Part shown: one piece after another, positions 13,071 through 15,740 of the stretch | Layout of the letters: each line of letters opens with the position of its first letter | Position numbering within the stretch: the first letter of the stretch is position 1 | Assembly: GCA_900544205.1 (NCBI GenBank) | Contig: UQUG01000043.1 | Location: 1-15,740 of the forward strand | DNA length: 15,740 bases | Source: an uncultured Collinsella sp. | Lineage (GTDB): Bacteria > Actinomycetota > Coriobacteriia > Coriobacteriales > Coriobacteriaceae | Direction of reading: 5' to 3' | The notes under the pieces: model-generated | Database searches by the model: none | Told to the model about the DNA's origin: nothing | What the model saw: the letters and a program-made list of their open reading frames with translations, nothing else | Position numbers and translations under genes: made by a program

Positions 13071-15090
13071 GCGCGGTCTCCTCTTCGATCTGGGTGGAAA
13101 GCTCCAGCCATTCGTCCTCGAGCTTGGGCAGTTCTTGCTTAAGGCCGTTATATTCCCCCAGCGCGGCATTGAACTTGTCCTGATCGGCATAAAGCTCTTC
13201 GCTCGCCATCAATTCCATAAGCTCGTCATAGCGGGCGCGCTTTTTGTCGAGCTCGGCCTCGATCTTCTTGAGCTGGTTGCGCACGCCCTTGAGCTTTTTG
13301 TTGAGCGCGGCGCGGGCCTGGGCCTCGGCGCGCTTTTGCTCCTTGGTCTTTTTGCCCTCGGCCGGCTTGGGGGCCGCAGCGGGGGTGTCGGCCTGAGCGG
13401 CGCTGGCCTTGGTGGACTTGACCGCGGCCGGTGCGCTCTCCCCTGCCGCATCGGCCGCGGCGCGGGCTGCGAGGTCCTCGCGCTTGTAGAGGTAGTAGTC
13501 GTAGTCGCCGTCGTAGACCGTGACCTTGCCATCGCGGATGTCAATGATGCGGTTGGCCACAGCGCGTACCAGGTGCTCGTCGTGGCTGATCAGCACGATG
13601 GTGCCGGGGAAGTTTTGCAGGGCGTTCTCGAGCATGTCTACCGAGTCGATGTCCAGGTGGTTGGTGGGCTCGTCCAGGCACAGGAGCGCCTCGGGGGCCA
13701 CGAGCATCTTGGCAAGCGCCAGACGCGCCTTTTCGCCGCCGGAGAGGACACGGACCTGCTTCTCGATGGAGTCGTTGTCGCTAAATAGGAAGGCGCCCAG
13801 CAGGCTGCGCTGCTGCGGCACGGTCCACTTGGGCGTGACGGTGTCGATCTCTTGCAGGACGGTGTTGGACTCGGTCATGCCCTCGAGCGCGTGCTGGGCG
13901 TAGTAGGCCACACCCACGTTGGTGCCCAGGTCGCGGGTGCCGGTGGTGGGCGGTTCCAGGCCGGCGAGGATCTTCATGAGGGTGGACTTGCCGGCGCCGT
14001 TGGGGCCGACGAGCGCCACATGCTCGCCGCGGTAGAGCTTGAGGTCGATGTCACTGTAGATGTGCTTGTCGCCGTATGACTTGGAGACGCCCTCGAGGCC
14101 CACGACCATATCGCCCGAGCGCGGCGGGTCGGGGAACTTAAAGTCGATATGCTTGTGGCCCTCGGGCAGGATGACAAGCTCCTTCTTGATCTGCTCGATC
14201 TTGCGGATACGCTCCTGGGCCTGGGCGGCCTTGGTGGGCTTGTAGCGGAACTTATCGACGAAGACCTGCATGTGGGCGATGTCGCGCTCCTGGGCGGCAC
14301 GCTTGGCGCGCATCTGCTCAAGGTTGTCCTCGCGCTGCTTGAGGTAGCTGCTGTAGTTGCCGGTGTAGGTGGTCACGCGGCGGTTCTCGAGCGCGGCGAC
14401 GTGGTCGACGCAGGCGTCCATGAAGGCGCGGTCGTGGCTGACGATGAGGACGGCGCCGTCGTAGCTGGCGATAAAGCCGCGCAGCCACTGGACACTCTCG
14501 AGATCCAGGTGGTTGGTGGGCTCGTCCAGGAGCAGCAGGTCGGGGTGGCGCAGGAAAAGCTTGGCGAGCGCGATGCGCATCTGCCAGCCGCCGGAAAACT
14601 CGGAGCAGGGACGCTCAAAGTCGGTGACCTTAAAGCCCAGACCGGACAGGATTTTGCGGGCGTTGCTTTCGAGCTCGTAGCCGCCTAGGTGCTCAAAGCG
14701 GTCCTGGACCTGGCCGTATTCGTTCAGGAGTGCGTCGACGTCCTTGCCCTGCTCGGAGAGCTCGGTGATTTGTGCCTGAAGCTCGTTGGCGCGCTCGCCC
14801 ATGCGGCGGATTTCCTTAGCGGCCGCCATGACCTCGGCAAGGATGGTGGTGTCCTTGTGCTCCAGGTTGGTTTCCTGCTCTAGGTAGCCTACCTGGCAGT
14901 CCTTTGCGTACTGGATCTGGCCGGCGTCGGGGCTGTCGATGCCCATGATGATCTTGAGCATGGTGGTTTTGCCGGCGCCGTTGGGTCCCACGAGCGCGAA
15001 GCGCTCGCCGGGGTTGATCTGGAAGGACGCGCCGCTAAAGAGGACGCGTGCGCCGAAGCTTTTTTCGATCTTGTCGACCAGGAGGATCAT
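13057..15090 (-). CDS. ABC-F family ATPase (translation factor type)
   Basis: A 677-residue soluble protein with two ABC ATPase domains and no membrane part. Domain 1: Walker A GPNGAGKT (35-42), signature FSGGW (165-169), Walker B LLLLDEPTNHLD (185-196). The linker (about 240-315) has FRYKPTKAAQAQERIRKIE, the P-site-tRNA-interacting arm. Domain 2: GPNGAGKS (362-369), LSGGE (449-453), LLCLDEPTNHLD (469-480). The C-terminus is an Ala/Lys-rich spacer (about 540-590) followed by a coiled coil (about 590-670). ABC-F proteins bind the ribosomal E site and help stalled or drugged ribosomes; this one looks like a housekeeping YdiF/Uup-like type rather than a known resistance factor, but that is uncertain. 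The frame extends 21 codons upstream through the tRNA-Ala terminator, so the ATG at 15090 is the true start. It has only a weak Shine-Dalgarno (GACGGC). The 10-mer GCAGGGGAGA encodes AGES (549-552) in the spacer. Confidence 0.93.
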   Translation of the reverse strand: MILLVDKIEKSFGARVLFSGASFQINPGERFALVGPNGAGKTTMLKIIMGIDSPDAGQIQYAKDCQVGYLEQETNLEHKDTTILAEVMAAAKEIRRMGERANELQAQITELSEQGKDVDALLNEYGQVQDRFEHLGGYELESNARKILSGLGFKVTDFERPCSEFSGGWQMRIALAKLFLRHPDLLLLDEPTNHLDLESVQWLRGFIASYDGAVLIVSHDRAFMDACVDHVAALENRRVTTYTGNYSSYLKQREDNLEQMRAKRAAQERDIAHMQVFVDKFRYKPTKAAQAQERIRKIEQIKKELVILPEGHKHIDFKFPDPPRSGDMVVGLEGVSKSYGDKHIYSDIDLKLYRGEHVALVGPNGAGKSTLMKILAGLEPPTTGTRDLGTNVGVAYYAQHALEGMTESNTVLQEIDTVTPKWTVPQQRSLLGAFLFSDNDSIEKQVRVLSGGEKARLALAKMLVAPEALLCLDEPTNHLDIDSVDMLENALQNFPGTIVLISHDEHLVRAVANRIIDIRDGKVTVYDGDYDYYLYKREDLAARAAADAAGESAPAAVKSTKASAAQADTPAAAPKPAEGKKTKEQKRAEAQARAALNKKLKGVRNQLKKIEAELDKKRARYDELMELMASEELYADQDKFNAALGEYNGLKQELPKLEDEWLELSTQIEEETAREFS
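13437..13446 (-). repeat. Recurrent 10-mer GCAGGGGAGA, site 4 (in the ABC-F gene)
   Basis: The same 10-mer, in frame as Ala-Gly-Glu-Ser (GCA GGG GAG AGC), in the low-complexity spacer before the C-terminal coiled coil of the ABC-F protein. Confidence 0.7.
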
Positions 15091-15118
15091 GCTGCCGTCT
15101 TTGACCTTGTGTGCCTTT

Positions 15119-15218
15119 ATGAAAAAAAGCCCCAACTTGCGTTGGAGCCTCATTCAATGCTCGGGTGGAGACGAGGGGGATCGAACCCCTGACCTCTTGA
15201 CTGCCAGTCAAGCGCTCT
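15119..15218. repeat. Direct repeat, copy 1 (terminator plus 3' part of tRNA-Ala)
   Basis: This stretch matches 15641-15740 base for base except at 15128 (a versus g), at an offset of 522. It covers the terminator, the spacer after the tRNA and at least 53 nt of tRNA-Ala. The match may run further, since the second copy is cut by the window edge. To the left of 15119 the two sequences diverge at once. It implies duplication of the tRNA-Ala gene with its terminator. Confidence 0.95.
15122..15148 (-). terminator. Rho-independent terminator of tRNA-Ala (copy 1)
   Basis: On the minus strand an 8-bp stem GCTCCAAC/GTTGGGGC (one G-U pair) closes a GCAA tetraloop of the stable GNRA class, followed by seven T. 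It ends 31 nt before the start codon of the ABC-F gene, so it also stands between the tRNA and the long gene row. Confidence 0.9.
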
Positions 15219-15238
15219 CCCAGCTGAGCTACGCCCCC
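15166..15238 (-). tRNA. tRNA-Ala (anticodon GGC)
   Basis: A 73-nt tRNA on the minus strand. The acceptor arm GGGGGCG pairs with CGTCTCC and includes the G3-U70 wobble pair, the alanine identity element. The D arm holds GTAGCTCAGCTGGGAGAGC; the anticodon stem CTTGA/TCAAG closes the loop CTGGCAG, giving anticodon GGC; the T arm is GGTTCGATCC. The discriminator base is A. The following bases are CCC, so the CCA end is not encoded and must be added after transcription. A promoter lies at 15251-15279 and a terminator directly after it. Confidence 0.97.
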
Positions 15239-15250
15239 GTGCGAAGAAGT

Positions 15251-15279
15251 ACTATACGGGAACTCGGACGGCGATGCAA
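15251..15279 (-). promoter_or_regulatory. Sigma70-type promoter of tRNA-Ala (copy 1)
   Basis: Minus-strand TTGCAT (15279-15274) and TATAGT (15256-15251) are 17 nt apart, four and five of six consensus bases. The predicted start is about 7 nt later, a few bases before the tRNA 5' end at 15238. An A/T-rich stretch at 15281-15300 lies just upstream, where an UP element would sit. Confidence 0.75.
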
Positions 15280-15381
15280 GGACAATTTTGGAAAAACTTT
15301 CGCCGGCGCATCCCGCGCGGTAGCCCCAAGGCGTCCAGAAGCGGGCAACCTGGCCGCTTGCTGGCAGATATTGTTGCCTTT

Positions 15382-15417
15382 AAAAGCAAACAGGCCAGAC
15401 AAATTGCCTGGCCTGTT
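15382..15417 (-). terminator. Rho-independent terminator of the CAU tRNA
   Basis: On the minus strand the perfect 10-bp stem AACAGGCCAG/CTGGCCTGTT (15408-15417 and 15389-15398) encloses a 9-nt loop that can extend the stem by a G-U and a C-G pair. TTTGC and TTTT follow at 15390-15382. It starts 9 nt after the tRNA 3' end. Confidence 0.85.
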
Positions 15418-15425
15418 GAAAAACC

Positions 15426-15501
15426 TGGTGGGCCCTCCGGGATTCGAACCCAGAACCCAGGGATTATGAGTCCCCTGCGCTAACCGTTGCGCCAAGAGCC
15501 C
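15426..15501 (-). tRNA. tRNA with anticodon CAU (elongator Met or Ile2)
   Basis: A 76-nt tRNA including an encoded CCA. The acceptor stem GGGCTCT pairs with AGGGCCC (one G-U); the D arm contains GCGCAACGGTTAGCGC; the anticodon stem GGGGA/TCCCT closes loop CTCATAA with anticodon CAT; the T arm is GGGTTCGAATCCC. It is not an initiator, because the first pair G1-C72 is formed and the three G-C pairs of fMet are absent from the anticodon stem in the usual form. The acceptor pair C4-G69 and overall likeness to E. coli ileX favour the Ile2 type, whose C34 is made lysidine by TilS, but Met cannot be ruled out. Confidence 0.93.
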
Positions 15502-15562
15502 TTGTAAGTGATGAACTCGCACAGCCTTAGTAAAGACAATCTTGACAGTTCGCCACGTCGAA

Positions 15563-15633
15563 AAATACTACCATGCGATCGATGCTCATTCAACGCACGA
15601 TCTTTCTCGTGGTCTTCGAGCGAAGTAGTATTT
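15563..15633. repeat. 9-bp inverted repeat around the CAU-tRNA promoter
   Basis: AAATACTAC at 15563-15571 and GTAGTATTT at 15625-15633 are perfect inverted copies, 53 nt apart. The left arm contains the -10 hexamer of the minus-strand promoter; the right arm lies upstream of the -35 box, near the end of the preceding tRNA unit. It could be an operator or a chance repeat. Confidence 0.6.
15565..15593 (-). promoter_or_regulatory. Sigma70-type promoter of the CAU tRNA
   Basis: Minus-strand TTGAAT (15593-15588) and TAGTAT (15570-15565), exactly 17 nt apart, match consensus at four and five of six bases. The predicted start near 15558 leaves a leader of about 56 nt before the mature 5' end at 15501. 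Confidence 0.65.
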
Positions 15634-15643
15634 GACTGATATG

Positions 15644-15670
15644 AAAAAAGGCCCCAACTTGCGTTGGAGC
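15644..15670 (-). terminator. Rho-independent terminator of tRNA-Ala (copy 2)
   Basis: The stem GCTCCAAC/GTTGGGGC and GCAA loop are the same as in copy 1; here one C separates the stem from six T. It isolates the upstream tRNA-Ala from the CAU-tRNA promoter. Confidence 0.88.
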
Positions 15671-15687
15671 CTCATTCAATGCTCGGG

Positions 15688-15740
15688 TGGAGACGAGGGG
15701 GATCGAACCCCTGACCTCTTGACTGCCAGTCAAGCGCTCT
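15688..15740 (-). tRNA. tRNA-Ala (GGC), partial, 5' end beyond the window
   Basis: Identical to bases 21-73 of the complete tRNA-Ala at 15166-15238, including the anticodon loop CTGGCAG, T arm and acceptor 3' strand. About 20 nt of the 5' end and its promoter lie outside the window. CCA is again not encoded. Confidence 0.95.

Larger units (their letters stand above)
15641..15740. repeat. Direct repeat, copy 2 (cut by the window edge)
   Basis: This is the partner of 15119-15218: 99 of 100 bases are equal, the single difference being g at 15650. The repeat reaches the last base of the window, so its full length cannot be seen. Confidence 0.95.

Noticed and set aside
13652..14530. A 27-bp exact repeat (13652-13678 and 14504-14530) within the ABC-F gene
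   Set aside because: It encodes the Walker B segment DEPTNHLD in both ATPase domains. Paralogous domains under strong constraint with the same codon preference explain it.
15344..15380. GGCAAC/GTTGCC inverted repeat between tRNA-Ala and the CAU-tRNA terminator
   Set aside because: Six-base arms with a loop of about 24 nt are too weak to support a function.
15229..15522. A 97-codon open frame on the minus strand across the tRNA region
   Set aside because: It runs through the CAU tRNA, its terminator and the tRNA-Ala promoter, and has no ribosome binding site.
15542..15571. A plus-strand TTGACA followed 17-18 nt later by ATACTA/TACTAC as a promoter
   Set aside because: The -35 box is perfect but the -10 match is poor, and the transcript would run only into antisense tRNA sequence. 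The same bases serve the better minus-strand -10 box.

Overview
The window is a compact, GC-rich bacterial chromosome segment. All 16 protein genes and all three tRNA genes lie on the minus strand, so transcription runs from right to left. The gene order scpA-scpB-rluB-cmk-plsC-(ispH-DUF512)-der is the core actinobacterial segregation/pseudouridine synthase/CMP kinase/Der neighbourhood. The ispH-DUF512-der-plsY-gpsA part is more typical of Firmicutes. That mixture, the GC-rich codon use and the absence of mobile DNA suggest a deep-branching actinobacterium such as a member of the Coriobacteriia (Collinsella or a relative). This placement is inferred from gene order and has not been tested by a database search.

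Region 1 (right end, about 15.1-15.74 kb) holds tRNA genes: a partial tRNA-Ala(GGC) at the edge, a tRNA with anticodon CAU (elongator Met or lysidine-type Ile2), and a complete second tRNA-Ala(GGC). The two Ala copies sit in a near-identical direct repeat of at least 100 bp with a 522-bp period. The complete Ala gene and the CAU gene each have a recognisable sigma70-type promoter, and all three have terminator hairpins.

Region 2 (13.06-15.09 kb) is an ABC-F translation-factor ATPase whose start codon lies only about 31 bp past the tRNA-Ala terminator. It leads without a break into a small membrane protein (possibly YggT-like) and an M50 site-2-type protease.

Region 3 (9.49-12.0 kb) is the chromosome segregation and rRNA modification block: scpA, scpB and an RluB-type pseudouridine synthase. 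Region 4 (5.66-9.42 kb) is cmk, plsC, ispH and a DUF512 PDZ/radical-SAM protein. Region 5 (1-5.65 kb) is der (50S assembly GTPase), plsY and gpsA (glycerol-3-phosphate supply and first acylation), rpe, an IscS/NifS-type cysteine desulfurase, and a NIF3/YbgI-family protein cut by the left edge.

Spacing is tight throughout: overlaps of 4-14 nt, or gaps under about 20 nt except for 84 nt before scpA and 66 nt before cmk. No internal rho-independent terminator was seen. The sixteen genes could therefore form one very long housekeeping operon or a few nested units, linking ribosome assembly and translation (ABC-F, RluB, Der), chromosome condensation (ScpAB), nucleotide supply (Cmk), phospholipid synthesis (GpsA, PlsY, PlsC), isoprenoid synthesis (IspH) and Fe-S/sulfur supply (cysteine desulfurase).

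I found no new multi-gene system, phage, IS element or CRISPR array. The least expected signal is a 10-mer, GCAGGGGAGA on the coding strand. It occurs four times in four unrelated genes, always in the same frame (Ala-Gly-Glu-Ser/Thr), with spacings of about 2.6-4.7 kb.
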